Assembly (NCBI GenBank): GCA_024508675.1
Contig: JANINQ010000005.1
Location: 124,001-188,000, forward strand
DNA: 64,000 nucleotides
Origin: Afipia sp.
Lineage (GTDB): Bacteria > Pseudomonadota > Alphaproteobacteria > Rhizobiales > Xanthobacteraceae
Direction: 5' to 3'
Below are positions 42,055 through 51,816 of this stretch, one piece after another. Every line of letters starts with the position of its first letter. Positions within the stretch are counted from its first letter, which is position 1. Under the pieces are notes generated by a model that did not search any database, had not been told where the DNA came from, and saw only the letters and a program-made list of their open reading frames with translations. Made by a program: the position numbers and the translations under genes.

Positions 42055-42369
42055 ATGAAATTCCGTCCGCTTCACGACCGCGTCGTGGTCAAGCGTATCG
42101 ACGCCGAAGAGAAGACCGCTGGCGGCATCATCATTCCGGACACCGCAAAGGAAAAGCCGTCGCAGGGCGAAGTCCTGTCGGTGGGTCCGGGCGGCCGTGA
42201 CGAAGCCGGCAAGCTGATCCCGATCGACCTCAAGGTCGGCGACATCGTCCTGTTCGGCAAGTGGTCCGGCACCGAGGTCAAGATCGACGGCCAGGAAGTG
42301 CTGATCATGAAGGAAAGCGACATCATGGGCGTCATCACCGAGACCGGCGCCAAGAAAAAGGCAGCGTAG
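42055..42369 (+). CDS. groES: co-chaperonin GroES
   Basis: A 104-residue heat-shock co-chaperonin that caps Gro[22 protein letters not shown], the mobile-loop region [20 protein letters not shown] and [20 protein letters not shown] are standard. TTAGGAGGACTGC before the ATG is a very strong ribosome-binding site. It starts an operon with groEL (63-base gap); CIRCE and RpoH-type control elements precede it. Confidence 0.98.
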   Translation: MKFRPLHDRVVVKRIDAEEKTAGGIIIPDTAKEKPSQGEVLSVGPGGRDEAGKLIPIDLKVGDIVLFGKWSGTEVKIDGQEVLIMKESDIMGVITETGAKKKAA

Positions 42370-42414
42370 AAGGCCGCTTAAGAGCGCCCTCTCTCCTCAC
42401 CTGAAATTCCCTGA

Positions 42415-44076
<1,662 letters not shown>

Positions 44077-44105
44077 TCCACGCCACTCAAACGATTACAA
44101 AGCCC

Positions 44106-44136
44106 AAAGGGCGCGGTGCAAACCGCGCCCTTTTTG
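44106..44136 (+). terminator. intrinsic terminator of groESL
   Basis: Perfect 12-bp stem AAAGGGCGCGGT / ACCGCGCCCTTT with loop GCAA, followed by TTG and more T. Strong rho-independent terminator. Confidence 0.92.
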
Positions 44137-44164
44137 TTTGATGCAGCCGACGTCCCGGCAAGCC

Positions 44165-45358
44165 TCAAGCCGCGACATCCAGAACGGCGGATTTGTAGAC
44201 CGCCGTTTCGAAATCCATGTAGCCGGTGAACGACACGGCATCTGCGAACGGCAGAATCTGTGTCGCCCAGAAACCGCCGATGCCGTTCCGCCGGTCGACC
44301 CAGTAATACAGGTTCGCAAGGCCGGCCCATCCGAGCGCCCCGGCGGGGCGGCCCGTCGGCGCCTGTTCGTCGTTGACCATGAAGGTGTAGGCCCATGATT
44401 TCTTCAGGCCGGGGAAAAACTCGGCATCGTTCGACAGCGCCGGAATGACACCCGGCAACATGCCGACCTTCTGACCCTGCAATCCATTTTTGACGGCAGC
44501 TTCGACTGTCTCGGGCTTCAGCACCCGGCCGCTCTCGCCTGCTCCATCATTCAGCCACATGCGGATGAAGCGCATGTAGTCGCCGACGGTCGCGTAAAGT
44601 CCGTGCCCGCCCATGTGAACCTCGGGATCCTGCGGCAACTCGAGGTCCTTCAGCGGCGTCAGCGAGCCATCGGCTTCACGCTGATGAACTCGCGCGAGGC
44701 GCGCACGCATTGACGGCGTCATGGTGAACGCTGTGTCTTGCATGCCGAGCTTGTCGAACACCCGCTCCTTCATGACCTCGCCGAGGCGCTTGCCACGAAT
44801 GCCTTCGACCACCTGCCCGGCCCAGTCGATATTCGTGCCGTATTCCCACTTATCGCCAGGGTCGAACAGCAGCGGCGTGCTGATTGATGCCTTGGAGCAG
44901 GTGATGACGCTTGGCTGGCCGTGATCCGTGGCAAGTCTCAAATACTGCTCGTTGAAGAAATCGTATCCGAACCCTGCTGTGTGGAGCAGCAGCATCCGCG
45001 TCGTGATATCGCGCTTCGGCGCACGAAGTCGGGGTTTCCCGGCAGCATCGAAACCATCAAGAACCTGCAGCTTCCCGATGTCCGGCGCATAGTGCTTTGC
45101 CGGTGCATCAAGGTCCAGTTTGCCCTCTTCGACACATTGCAGGACAGTTGTGCCGGTGATGGCTTTCGTCGTTGAAAAAATTGCGAAGACGGTATCGGTC
45201 GTCATGTCGGCATCCTCGCCGAGCACGCGCTTGCCCGCAGTCCCTTCATAGATGTTCTTGTTGCGATCAGTGGCCATCGCCACCACCCCGGGGACGCGTA
45301 CACGCGAACTGGTAACCCCGGTCAGGATTTCGTCACACGCACTTTTTAGCACGCTCAT
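44165..45358 (-). CDS. serine hydrolase / beta-lactamase family protein (EstB-like)
   Basis: A 397-residue protein of the penicillin-binding/beta-lactamase (class C-like) fold with Ser62-x-x-Lys65 (FSTTKA) and Tyr172-Gly-Thr-Asn (EYGTN). The third motif is HGG-like (MGGHGLY). No signal peptide, so it is more likely an esterase or transesterase than a secreted beta-lactamase. GGAGGAG before the ATG at 45358 fixes the start; the longer frame to 45553 is not needed. The AraC-family gene upstream is a plausible regulator. Confidence 0.9.
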   Translation of the reverse strand: MSVLKSACDEILTGVTSSRVRVPGVVAMATDRNKNIYEGTAGKRVLGEDADMTTDTVFAIFSTTKAITGTTVLQCVEEGKLDLDAPAKHYAPDIGKLQVLDGFDAAGKPRLRAPKRDITTRMLLLHTAGFGYDFFNEQYLRLATDHGQPSVITCSKASISTPLLFDPGDKWEYGTNIDWAGQVVEGIRGKRLGEVMKERVFDKLGMQDTAFTMTPSMRARLARVHQREADGSLTPLKDLELPQDPEVHMGGHGLYATVGDYMRFIRMWLNDGAGESGRVLKPETVEAAVKNGLQGQKVGMLPGVIPALSNDAEFFPGLKKSWAYTFMVNDEQAPTGRPAGALGWAGLANLYYWVDRRNGIGGFWATQILPFADAVSFTGYMDFETAVYKSAVLDVAA

Positions 45359-45461
45359 CGTCGTCTCCTCCTCCATGAAAACTTCTTTTCCCCGGAGTGT
45401 GACGACTTCGCGCCCGGCGTCTGCTTCCAATCGGCAGCGAATGACTCGTATCGGCAAAAAT

Positions 45462-46493
45462 CTATCGGCCAGAGCTCGGAGAGCCCGCGCGCCCCAGTGT
45501 CTGGGATGGAAGCTCGCCAAATCTCGCCCGATAGGATTTTGCAAACACACCAAAATTCACATAGCCCCACTCGCTGGCAATCGATGCGACGGTTTCTGTC
45601 CGGGATGCTCCCAGCAAGGCGCGGCGGACGCCTAACAGCCTCTTCTCGCGCAGATATGCGCTTGGGGTGGTGCCTCTGAAGTCGCGAAAAGCCCCTGAAA
45701 GGGCTCGAACGCTGATACCCGCAGCCTTCGCAATCTCGGCGATGGTTGGAACAGAGTTCGCATATTCCTCGATGAATTGCTCAGCCTGCCTGACGTAATG
45801 CGGGGCAGCACTGCGCGCTCCACCTTCAAGATTTATCCCGGCGCGATCAGCCCAGTTGCGAAGAAGCTCGACACATATCGCTTCTTCAAGGTGGGCTCCC
45901 ACGCGGCCGGACTTAACCCTTTCGGGCGCCTCGGCCACTGACCGCACCATGTACTCCAGAAGGCCAATCCATGCCGAACCGGATCCGCCGAACTTGACTT
46001 TCGATGTCCATAGCTGGTCATCCGGTACAAAATCGAACCAACGCAACGCGGTCTCTTCCATGACGGAATGCGGAATCGTCAGGTTGAGCTGAAGGTGCTT
46101 TTCATCGCCGTCCAGCCAGTAGTCCGTCTTGCTGCAATCGGCCACAAAGCTCTCGCCCCGCACCGTGACGGCGCTGTCATGAAGATCGACGCTATGCTGC
46201 AAGCTGCCGCGCAAAGTCGTCAGCACGAGAATATTTCCGGCAGCAGGATCGAAATCTTGCAGATGAATTGGAACTCCATAGCAAAAGCGGGTCACCATGA
46301 TCCGGTTCACATTTGTGGAGTACATCGTCGCGCGCGGCTTGAGGAAGTTGCCCAGCGGCTGAACCTTGAAGGGCATGTAGACCTTGTCACAAAATTCCTG
46401 AACCTCATCCCAATCCGCGGATCGCGTCCTGTGATGTTGTTTGATCGGTGCCCCCTTCGCATCGACCAGCAACGCATGATCAATTACTTGCAT
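45462..46493 (-). CDS. AraC family transcriptional regulator
   Basis: A 343-residue regulator with an N-terminal ligand-binding AraC_binding_2-like region (about 20-200) and a C-terminal double HTH (about 245-340: [20 protein letters not shown] and [21 protein letters not shown]). The ATG at 46493 follows GGGGAGC. It is transcribed toward the serine hydrolase gene (103-base gap), so likely autoregulated or regulator of that gene. The effector is unknown. Confidence 0.9.
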   Translation of the reverse strand: MQVIDHALLVDAKGAPIKQHHRTRSADWDEVQEFCDKVYMPFKVQPLGNFLKPRATMYSTNVNRIMVTRFCYGVPIHLQDFDPAAGNILVLTTLRGSLQHSVDLHDSAVTVRGESFVADCSKTDYWLDGDEKHLQLNLTIPHSVMEETALRWFDFVPDDQLWTSKVKFGGSGSAWIGLLEYMVRSVAEAPERVKSGRVGAHLEEAICVELLRNWADRAGINLEGGARSAAPHYVRQAEQFIEEYANSVPTIAEIAKAAGISVRALSGAFRDFRGTTPSAYLREKRLLGVRRALLGASRTETVASIASEWGYVNFGVFAKSYRARFGELPSQTLGRAGSPSSGR

Positions 46494-46594
46494 TGCAAGC
46501 TCCCCTTCGTCTGCCGAAGGAAGACTAAGCTTCGCTGCGCCCGACCGACAAGCCTCGAACACGGGTATCGACCTGGTTTCGGATCGTGATATGG

Positions 46595-46721
46595 ACTTGA
46601 CATTTTTTATTATAGGTTTATATTCCTATCTATCCTGCCCCGTTGATGAGGGGCGTTTCGCGATCGTCACGAGACGCGGGCCGGATGATCGGACGCACTC
46701 CTGAAAAGGAACGGTGCTTTC
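46595..46721 (+). repeat. promoter-bearing direct repeat, left copy
   Basis: Shares with 49103-49269 a run TCCTGCCCCGTTGATGAGGG and flanking sequence: TTGACA (46597-46602), 16 bases, TATATT (46619-46624), the small palindrome ATAGG-N8-CCTAT around it, the GCGTTTCGCGATCGTCACGA stretch and GGGCCGGATGATCGG. Copies diverge in the last 30 bases. It marks the left edge of the toxin/Mrr islet. Confidence 0.85.
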
Positions 46722-46755
46722 GACCGCACCAATTCGCATCGGAAATGATGCCCGT

Positions 46756-47229
46756 CTAGTTGCGCGGCTCCGAAACGATCTTCGCAAGAATGTCTGCCAT
46801 CGCTGCTTCAAGCATCGGCATCTCCGCAGACATCTTGCGGGCCAGTTCAATCGCACCATCTGGTGTCTTGAGCTTGCCCTCTTCCGTATCGATCATCAGC
46901 CCTTTGACGAGACCGAGATAAGCGGCAGCCGCCTGATAAGCCGCGAGGCCGCCTTCCAAAGTCTTATTCCAATACAACGCATGCACGCAGGCGACGCCGT
47001 CAGGAAACGCAACATCCGGAAATGTCTTACGCAGCCTGGCGAGACTGGTTCTCTCCAGCTCCATGAGAACCGGCTTGTCCTTGCACGCGGCCCGCAGCCG
47101 CACCTCGCCCGCTTGTAGCGATTGCTTATCGACAAATCGAACATCGAAAGCGAGCGCATCGACGCCGACTTGCCACGCCTGCGTCGTCGGCACCGCCTCG
47201 TCAGTCAGCAGATAGATTTCCATGCTCAT
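46756..47229 (-). CDS. presumed immunity protein to the adjacent nuclease toxin
   Basis: A 157-residue soluble acidic/helical protein (MSMEIYLLTDEAVPTTQAWQ, then LLEAAMADILAKIVSEPRN at the end). No known family recognised. Its ATG overlaps the TGA of the toxin-like gene by 4 bases (ATGA), the usual arrangement for a toxin and its immunity protein. The function rests on context only. Confidence 0.6.
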   Translation of the reverse strand: MSMEIYLLTDEAVPTTQAWQVGVDALAFDVRFVDKQSLQAGEVRLRAACKDKPVLMELERTSLARLRKTFPDVAFPDGVACVHALYWNKTLEGGLAAYQAAAAYLGLVKGLMIDTEEGKLKTPDGAIELARKMSAEMPMLEAAMADILAKIVSEPRN

Positions 47230-47849
47230 GGCAAATGCCTTTTCTGCAAAAAGATCGATTTGCGCGAAATCCCGCGAACGATATTCAATTCAAAAACAGG
47301 GGTGTCTGGCGATGCCCTCGTCTTCAACCGAAGTTCATTCGTACGCGCACGTGACAAGGGAGTATTTCCGGTTTTGACGTCATAGATCGCAATGATGTCG
47401 CCCTGGATATTACGCAATGTTACGTCGGTGCGAATACTCCCCGCCATCCCATAATACGGATCAGCGTCATCCAGACTAAAAGTTTGTTCGATATCGCCGA
47501 CACCAGGCAGGTCACGAAGGCGGACAGCCGCTCCAAAAAGCCCGTGAACAAACGTCCCGTATGCTGACGCGCTCATAGACGGAAAATACTCAAGTCCATT
47601 CATAACGCTCACCAGAATATCGCTCAGAACTTCCGACGTCCCATCAATACTCTGAATGCCCGTATAGAATCCCGATGACGTTGTGACGGTTACCCCACCG
47701 CTGCTCGTCCATCGTCCCCGTTCATCCCTTGGCTGCTCGGGATTAAAGCCCGCCTTCAAAGCCAGCATGAAGCGGTGAAAAGCATAATCCACCTTCCAGG
47801 CCAATATCCTGCTTTCCAAGTCAGCGATCCTTGCCTGCAAACTTGCCAT
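47226..47849 (-). CDS. predicted PD-(D/E)XK nuclease toxin
   Basis: A 207-residue protein. Residues 1-34 are a helical coiled-coil-like leader, residues 35-48 carry FNPEQPRDERGRWT, a phage-head/polymorphic-toxin type motif, and the C-terminal part has a restriction-endonuclease-like pattern: GSIRTDVTLRN (Asp142), IIAIYDVKTG (Asp157-x-Lys159). No signal peptide or secretion module is present, so delivery is unknown. GC is lower than the genome. Likely DNase or tRNase toxin; the overlapping downstream gene is the presumed immunity. Confidence 0.65.
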   Translation of the reverse strand: MASLQARIADLESRILAWKVDYAFHRFMLALKAGFNPEQPRDERGRWTSSGGVTVTTSSGFYTGIQSIDGTSEVLSDILVSVMNGLEYFPSMSASAYGTFVHGLFGAAVRLRDLPGVGDIEQTFSLDDADPYYGMAGSIRTDVTLRNIQGDIIAIYDVKTGNTPLSRARTNELRLKTRASPDTPVFELNIVRGISRKSIFLQKRHLP

Positions 47850-48108
47850 CTTCGCCTCGACTGCTCCCAGAATATGACCATCACCTTACATAGGATTTTT
47901 TTCCTTATCAAGGATGGCCAGCCCAAGCCGTGCGTATAGCGATTCAGAACACCGTTCCCATTGCCAGCGACAGCATGGATTTCCAAGTCTGTCTTCGGGT
48001 TTGACCCGGGCAATCCATCTTCTTTGGAATTTAAAGAGTATGAAGGATATGCTCCTGTTTGGAGCGTCATCGTTGGCGCTATGAAGCATTCCGTGGGAAG
48101 TAGCAGCC

Positions 48109-49059
48109 ATGTTCGACGCCGTCACCGAAGGCATAAAAAAGTGGCTGATCAATCTCTTTGCATCAACCATCAATCATACGACACGGCCAGAAGACCGGAA
48201 ACTCGCCATACAGTGGCTAAGCCAGTCGAGAGACATTGTGGCGAGCGACCAGCGCTCCATCGACAAATTCAAGGAGCTAAATGGACTCATTAATTCTCGC
48301 ACGGCCATTGTAACAATCGCGAATAGCGTCTCGGAGTCCGTTTCCAACTACAGAAAATCAAACCTTCCTCTGTCGATGAAGATTGCCTTACCGACCACGC
48401 TCGCCGCGATCCCATTGGTCGGCGGTCAAGCAGCAGGCATCGCAGCATTCGGCAGCGCCGTCGGAATTCCGGTTCTATTGCTGATTTTTCTCGGAGCAGC
48501 GGGTATTACATCGATCATCGAAGCTGTCGTGGCAGGCCCCGAAGCGCGAACCCATATCGTCGAGATCATCGAAACCATCATTGAAGACGAACAGTTGCGT
48601 CGAACCAGCAAACAAATGAAGGCTGCGATGAAAGAGCAGCCGATGGACCCTACCCGTTACGCAACACCAAACGAGGAAACCGCCTTACGACAACATCTGC
48701 TTGGCATGGACCCCTTCCATTTCGAACGACATATCATGAGCTTTTTTGAAGCTATCGGCTTCAAGGCTTGGGTTACGCGAAAGTCGAACGACTTCGGTGT
48801 CGATGGCTTTGCCATTCATCCGGAAGGTTTGATGATCGTGCAGTGCAAAAGAAACGCGACACGGAACAAGGTGGGTAGGCCGACCGTCCAGCAATTCAAG
48901 GGCGTGATTGAGGAGCAGAACGCGTTGCGTGGGTACATTGTCACCACATCCGAGTTTACCGAGGAAGCGATACAGTCCGCGCAACTTTCGGACAAACTCG
49001 TGTTGATCGACGTGACTGCTCTTGTGCAATGGCACGCTATCCCACCGACATTTCAGTAA
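48109..49059 (+). CDS. membrane-anchored Mrr-type restriction endonuclease
   Basis: A 316-residue protein. A helical N-terminus (1-87) is followed by a hydrophobic double segment (about 91-140: KIALPTTLAAIPLVGGQAAGIAAFGSAVGIPVLLLIFLGAAG), then an Mrr catalytic domain (about 195-310) with Glu207 (FERHI), Asp232 (GVDG) and Gln245-x-Lys247 (VQCKR), the QxK variant of the PD-(D/E)XK site used by Mrr. Likely a defence nuclease cutting modified or foreign DNA at the membrane. GC is lower than neighbours. No methylase is nearby. Confidence 0.82.
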   Translation: MFDAVTEGIKKWLINLFASTINHTTRPEDRKLAIQWLSQSRDIVASDQRSIDKFKELNGLINSRTAIVTIANSVSESVSNYRKSNLPLSMKIALPTTLAAIPLVGGQAAGIAAFGSAVGIPVLLLIFLGAAGITSIIEAVVAGPEARTHIVEIIETIIEDEQLRRTSKQMKAAMKEQPMDPTRYATPNEETALRQHLLGMDPFHFERHIMSFFEAIGFKAWVTRKSNDFGVDGFAIHPEGLMIVQCKRNATRNKVGRPTVQQFKGVIEEQNALRGYIVTTSEFTEEAIQSAQLSDKLVLIDVTALVQWHAIPPTFQ

Positions 49060-49102
49060 TTCTCCATCCGACCTCTGCGTCATCAACCTAGCCGCTTTCT
49101 TG

Positions 49103-49269
49103 GATTGACATTTCCAGTTATAGGCTTATATTCCTATTTATCCTGCCCCGTTGATGAGGGGCGTTTCGCGATCGTCACGATACGCGGGGCGGGATGCGGT
49201 GGCCGCGTGCGGTGTTCGATGCACGGGCCGGATGATCGGGCGCACTCTTGAAAAAGAGCGGCGCTTTTT
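49103..49269 (+). repeat. promoter-bearing direct repeat, right copy
   Basis: Matches 46595-46721 (TTGACA 49105-49110, N16, TATATT 49127-49132, ATAGG-N8-CCTAT) with about 38 extra bases (GATGCGGTGGCCGCGTGCGG and flanks). The repeat continues rightward into a non-coding block. Confidence 0.85.
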
Positions 49270-49817
49270 ATTCGGTCCGAGCTGACGACCACGCCGAGCG
49301 CGCAATCCGCGAGGCGGCCTACGGCCGTCGCGTGCGCGCTCCATTCATAATGGGGCGCATTCTCGCGGCGAACCGGAAGTCCACTTCGCCGGAATGCGCC
49401 CACGCGGACGGCCCAAGTCGCGATATCCCGGCGCATCGCCTGCGCCATGGGGCAACGCCAAGGCTTTCTCCTCGTACAGAGGGAGAGACGCGGCGTGTCA
49501 GTCCCCTCCAGCGGTGGATCACTCAGGCTCGCCCACCGGGGGTCTTCGCTAAACAAGCCGTTCCAACCATTGCGTGCGGAGCGCCGGATGAAGCGGCGTA
49601 ACCGTGGTGACTACACTCGTGCGCTTGTTTTCATTGCGCATGAGGCTGCGGATGCGTTCGCGCATCCGGCGTTCCGCGCGCCCTCATCTTGAGGGAGGAA
49701 CGAACGAAAGCTTCGGGCGCCCCCGCGCCGTCATAACAACAGGGGTGATGGCGCATGGCTGTTTGAAAATTGAATCTGGATGCGGAGGTTGTGTTAGGCG
49801 TCACAACACACTCAATC
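49270..49817. other. noncoding repeat-like block
   Basis: No gene is supported. The frames here give Arg/Pro-rich, low-complexity products without family resemblance. It looks like a degraded mobile or dispersed repeat, the right-hand continuation of the 49103 repeat, containing GTGACTACACTCGTGCGC and CATAACAACAGGGGTGATGG. Up to 50018 the only other feature is a family A repeat. Confidence 0.55.
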
Positions 49818-49942
49818 GTCGTCCCGGCGCAGGCCGGGACCCATAACCACTGGCTATGGTGACGAGAGCGAGAAGATCGCTCCAACATCTCTCCTAAAAT
49901 GACAACTCAGAGAATATGGGTCCCGGCCTGCGCCGGGACGAC
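49818..49942. repeat. family A intergenic palindromic repeat, copy 3
   Basis: GTCGTCCCGGCGCAGGCCGG and complement CCGGCCTGCGCCGGGACGAC: a subtype with GCGCAG in place of GCGAAG, in which both arms have changed together. Confidence 0.9.
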
Positions 49943-50018
49943 GGGAGGAAAGAGCCCCTTACCCGCTCGCTAAACGCTCGCGCCCCCTCCCCGTAAGAAC
50001 GGGGCAAGGTCAAACGCC

Positions 50019-51155
50019 TCAGTCCTTCAAACTCGCGACAACCACCAGGCGGCGCACTTCGCCGCGCTGATAGGCCTTGAGGAATGCGTTGTAGTCCTTG
50101 AACGACACGCAGCCGTTGGAATCGCCGTTCGGCCCGAGCATGTAGGTGTGCGCCAGCAGTCCGGTGCGGCCGTGGATCGCGCCCTCGCCGCCCACCGGCG
50201 TCAGGCGCAGCGCCGCCACGCCGTGAAACAGCGCCTCGCGCGGCTTGAGCGTGTAGATGTGCGGCGGCGTCACGCCATGCATGCGGACGTGCGCGTAGCG
50301 CGGATCGTCGAGCTTGGCGCCGAGGCCGGAATGCGCCTCGAGCTTGGAGCCGTCCGGCATGTAAACCGTGCGCGCGGTGATGTCGTAGATCGCGGTCAGC
50401 TTGTCGTCTTCGCTCGAACCCGCGGGCGCCGATGGCGTCAGCGACGTGCCGTCGCTGGCCACGCCGCCGTCGGAGCCGGCATAGGCCAGCACGGGACCCG
50501 GCTCCGGCTTCTTGCCGAACAGGCGATCGAACAGGCTCGGCGTCTTGCGGGCCATCGCGGCGAGCGCGGCGTTCTTCGCGCGCTCCACCATCTCCGAATG
50601 GCCGGGCTTCACGCGGCTTTGCTGCGCGAACTTGAAATCAGCGGGGCGCGATGCGGGCAGCGGCACGGCTTTCGCAACGCGCGTGGGCGCCTGCGGCGGC
50701 AGCGCGACTTCAGGCGCGGCGGCGGCAACTTCGGCTTGCGACGGCGCGGAACGCTGCGCGTCGGGCGCGGCAACGACAGTCGGCTTGAACACCACCGGCG
50801 GCGCGCCGAGCGAATACGTCACGTCCATCAGCGCGGCGTAATTCTTCTGCTCGACGGTGAGCGCTGGCGCTTCCTCCAGCGCCGGGGTCATTGCCGCGAA
50901 GCGATCGATGAAGGTCTGCTGGTCGAGACCGTTCGCAGCCGACACGAACACCACGCGCGTGTCGCGCGCGGCGAGTTCATAGCCATCACCGAACGGATGG
51001 CCGCCGAACACGTTGCTGTAAAGCGTCCAGCCGCAGGCCAGCGTCACGAACGCGATGGCGGCAATGCCTGCGGCATTCAACGGGCTGGACGATCGCGACG
51101 AACGACCGTGAGGGTGGGCCTTGTAGCCGGTACGCGCAACAGAACTGGTACTCAT
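50019..51155 (-). CDS. DUF2778 (L,D-transpeptidase-like) membrane-anchored protein
   Basis: A 378-residue protein with a membrane anchor near residues 25-45 (AAGIAAIAFVTLACGWTLYSNVF), a long Ala/Pro-rich linker and a C-terminal DUF2778 domain. The domain has His in EGAIHGRTGLLAH and Cys in SNGCVSFKDY, the His/Cys pair of a YkuD-like fold (Ser-x-Gly-Cys here is S-N-G-C). It may act on peptidoglycan in the periplasm; activity of this domain type is untested. ATG 51155 is used; the longer frame to 51287 is not needed. Confidence 0.85.
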   Translation of the reverse strand: MSTSSVARTGYKAHPHGRSSRSSSPLNAAGIAAIAFVTLACGWTLYSNVFGGHPFGDGYELAARDTRVVFVSAANGLDQQTFIDRFAAMTPALEEAPALTVEQKNYAALMDVTYSLGAPPVVFKPTVVAAPDAQRSAPSQAEVAAAAPEVALPPQAPTRVAKAVPLPASRPADFKFAQQSRVKPGHSEMVERAKNAALAAMARKTPSLFDRLFGKKPEPGPVLAYAGSDGGVASDGTSLTPSAPAGSSEDDKLTAIYDITARTVYMPDGSKLEAHSGLGAKLDDPRYAHVRMHGVTPPHIYTLKPREALFHGVAALRLTPVGGEGAIHGRTGLLAHTYMLGPNGDSNGCVSFKDYNAFLKAYQRGEVRRLVVVASLKD

Positions 51156-51374
51156 ACGCCTTGCATCCAGAACAATCCCACCCTGTCGTTCCGGCTGCAT
51201 TCGGCAAATCATGCGCGAACGGCGCATGCGAAAGCGGGCCAGCAGTTGCCATGCGGAGCTTGGAGTTCCCCACGCGACATCTCGCAAAGGTGCGGAGCGG
51301 CATTAAGGCGGCATTTAGTTAAATGCGGATTAAGTGCCGGCGGATGTAAGGCAGACCGTAAAGCCCGGTTCCCC

Positions 51375-51674
51375 TCATTCGTCGTCGTCATCCGGCGGCG
51401 GAGGCGGCGCTTTCCGGGCAGGCTGCGGGCCGGATCGCGGCGGCGTCTGGTTCACCACGCGCGGCGGATAGAATACCGCATAGCAGGCCGGACTGAGCCT
51501 CGGTCCGGAATTGCGCAGGCAAGTCTCCACGCGGCCGGCATCGGGGATGAACTGTCCGCACAGACGCCATGCATCGGGCGTGCAGGCTTCGCGCTCCTGC
51601 TCCGTCCCCTGCGCAAAGGCGGGCCGCGTGCAGGCGACGACGGCAACCACAATCAGACCGGCAACCTTCGCCAT
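51375..51674 (-). CDS. small secreted Cys-containing protein
   Basis: A 99-residue protein: signal peptide (AGLIVVAVVACTRPAFAQ), a mature part with four cysteines (ACTPDAWRLCGQFIPDAGRVETCLRN.. SPACYAVF) likely to form two disulfides, and a Pro/Asp-rich C-terminus (PPPPPDDDDE). AGGAGATGCTCC before the ATG at 51674 fixes the start. Periplasmic or secreted; related small proteins are common in Bradyrhizobium but unnamed here. Confidence 0.78.
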   Translation of the reverse strand: MAKVAGLIVVAVVACTRPAFAQGTEQEREACTPDAWRLCGQFIPDAGRVETCLRNSGPRLSPACYAVFYPPRVVNQTPPRSGPQPARKAPPPPPDDDDE

Positions 51675-51741
51675 GGAGCATCTCCTGAATGGACCAATGG
51701 TAGGAGGCCAACTCACCGGCCGTCAAAGCCGTTCCCGCATC

Positions 51742-51764
51742 ATTTGCGCGCATTGCGCGCAAAT
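51742..51764. promoter_or_regulatory. short palindrome between GT39 and the small Cys protein gene
   Basis: ATTTGCGCGC-ATT-GCGCGCAAAT, perfect 10-bp arms with a 3-base centre. It may be a terminator stem for the GT39 gene or a site; no T-tract follows on the minus strand, so its role is open. Confidence 0.5.
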
Positions 51765-51816
51765 CATGAGCGAAGCGTGACAGTTCCGTTGCGATCGGGA
51801 GATGTGAAGCGCGCGA

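Noticed and set aside
46595-49269. Insertion sequence or integron boundaries for the islet
   Set aside because: No transposase, integrase or terminal inverted repeats were found. The direct repeats are too diverged and asymmetrical (38-base insertion) to be target-site duplications.
49134-49556. A 140-codon minus-strand frame in the repeat block ending ..TIAKRPSSTGQDK
   Set aside because: It is a translation of the dispersed repeat (the left copy gives the same tail) and has no start signal or domain. Treated as noncoding repeat.
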